From Comamonadaceae bacterium (GTDB lineage Bacteria; Pseudomonadota; Gammaproteobacteria; Burkholderiales; Burkholderiaceae_C): a stretch of 64,000 nucleotides of DNA. Numbering within the stretch: the stretch's first letter is position 1; every line of letters begins with the position of its first letter. The translations under genes were made by a program, and so were the position numbers. Under the pieces are notes generated by a model. That model had not been told where the DNA came from. It ran no database searches and saw nothing but the letters and a program-made list of their open reading frames with translations. Shown here one piece after another: positions 63,256-64,000 of this stretch. The DNA lies in assembly GCA_947372745.1 (NCBI GenBank), contig CANBUY010000001.1, positions 62,001 to 126,000 of the forward strand, written 5' to 3'.

Positions 63256-64000
63256 GTGAAGCTGGCCACCGACCCCCGCGTGCGATTGGGTGAGTTCGCG
63301 CACTATTTGCGTGAGCATGGTTTTTCCTTGGGTTACGCCGAAATTGAACTGATGGTGCAAGCCGCTGCCGACTTGCCCTTGGCGCAGTGGCCACGCATCG
63401 AGGCGCTGTGGCGGGGCATTGCCGCTGGCAGCCACAAGCAGTGGCTCAAATACCCCGACCTTCACCAAGCGTTCTGGTTTCCCCACAAAGTCAAAGGCTC
63501 CACCCGCAGTTCAGGCCTGACACGCCCCGGACGCACGCTGCCTGAGTTGGTACAACAGATGCACAGCGAGATGGATAATGCTCCCCCTGGCGAGGCACGG
63601 CCCATTGTTGGACTGGCTGACCAGCCTGGCACCGGGGAAGGTGAGAGTGAAGAAAGCACAGATCCCCAACGCGCCCAAGGGGGTGCTAGTCGGACAGCGC
63701 CGCTCGACGAGCGCGACTTTGCCGACTGGATGCCCACCGACATGGACCGCTTCGAGCCTTTGGTGGAAGCCCTGAAACGACGCCTGCGTGCGCAGCTGTT
63801 GCGTCGCCTGCAAAACGACAAAACAAAGGGTGTTATTCACGTCAGAAGGTCTTTGCGGGCGGCTCTGGCGACGGGCGGCGAGTTGGTCAAGCTGCACCAT
63901 GTGCGCCGCCAGCGCCGCCAACCCCGCGTAGTGGTTCTTGTGGACGTCAGCCGCTCCATGGAGGTTCACGCCCAGTTTTTTTTGCGCCTGACCCGTGCCA
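63256..64000 (+). CDS. coxE: CoxE, VWA-domain protein (C-terminus beyond window)
   Basis: The GTG at 63256 opens a frame of 248 codons to the window edge. Its sequence (LGEFAHYLREHGFSLGYAEI, later PRVVVLVDVSRSMEVHAQFF) gives the CoxE N-terminal helical part and the start of the VWA domain with the DVSRS metal site. A low-complexity acidic linker lies near residues 110-150. With CoxD it should insert copper and sulfur into CoxL. CoxF and further genes probably follow outside the window. Confidence 0.88.
   Translation, partial: MKLATDPRVRLGEFAHYLREHGFSLGYAEIELMVQAAADLPLAQWPRIEALWRGIAAGSHKQWLKYPDLHQAFWFPHKVKGSTRSSGLTRPGRTLPELVQQMHSEMDNAPPGEARPIVGLADQPGTGEGESEESTDPQRAQGGASRTAPLDERDFADWMPTDMDRFEPLVEALKRRLRAQLLRRLQNDKTKGVIHVRRSLRAALATGGELVKLHHVRRQRRQPRVVVLVDVSRSMEVHAQFFLRLTRA

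Noticed and set aside
1-64000. CRISPR arrays, tRNA and rRNA genes
   Set aside because: No regularly spaced direct repeats, no cloverleaf with TTCRA arm, and no rRNA-like conserved segments noticed by reading.

Overview
The window looks like a chromosomal segment of a Burkholderiales bacterium, most likely a Comamonadaceae member of the Rhodoferax/Polaromonas type. The reasons are the fairly high GC of the core genes, the gene families present, and a short dispersed intergenic motif (AATAGCTGCTTAAGC and variants). That lineage is an inference from family resemblance; no search was run. No rRNA, tRNA or CRISPR array was seen.

Layout. 1-11140: housekeeping and metabolism (partial enoyl-CoA hydratase, phosphatidylserine decarboxylase, a LysR regulator with an ornithine-cyclodeaminase-family reductase, SOUL heme protein, a four-rhodanese protein with a cysteine dioxygenase, ferredoxin-NADP reductase, lipoprotein beta-propeller, VOC, EamA, DUF4197). 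11264-17549: a minus-strand molybdenum hydroxylase operon of form II type (active-site loop AYRGAGR) with its own MoxR ATPase, VWA and CoxG-like helpers. 17619-19554: thioredoxin-like protein and M20 peptidase. 19762-24903: sulfate uptake with two tandem sulfate-binding proteins, cysT, cysW and cysA.

24904-38954 is an accessory island full of broken and repeated gene pieces: two DUF1016 nucleases, a DUF2130 protein and its truncated copy, a collapsed AlbA/ATP-binding gene, a low-GC 1024-residue metallophosphoesterase fused to a degenerate STAND/NACHT-like body, a helicase remnant, a MATE exporter, a broken BrnT toxin with intact BrnA antitoxin, two Fic remnants and one full Fic protein behind an operator array. 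The metallophosphoesterase fusion is the best candidate here for a little-described defence system.

38955-49700: ferrous iron uptake (feoA, feoB and a Cys-rich partner), a ketopantoate reductase-like gene, an Mpo1-like membrane protein, a RutR-like TetR regulator with an ABC importer that has a near-consensus RutR box in front of it, and acetoacetyl-CoA synthetase. 49701-53439: a second, smaller accessory patch with an EAL remnant, a low-GC lipoprotein, a 357 bp element with 27 bp perfect inverted ends, and a HipBA-type pair. 53707-54783: thioesterase and cobalamin adenosyltransferase.

54868-64000 is a carbon monoxide oxidation locus: XdhC/CoxI-type maturation protein and a membrane protein on the minus strand; facing away from them, a PAS-LytTR regulator of RcoM type and coxM, coxS, coxL, coxG, coxD, coxE. 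CoxL carries AYRCSFR, the signature of form I (true) aerobic CO dehydrogenase. The cell therefore carries two parallel Cox-type enzymes, each with separate helper genes, and probably oxidises trace CO under RcoM control.
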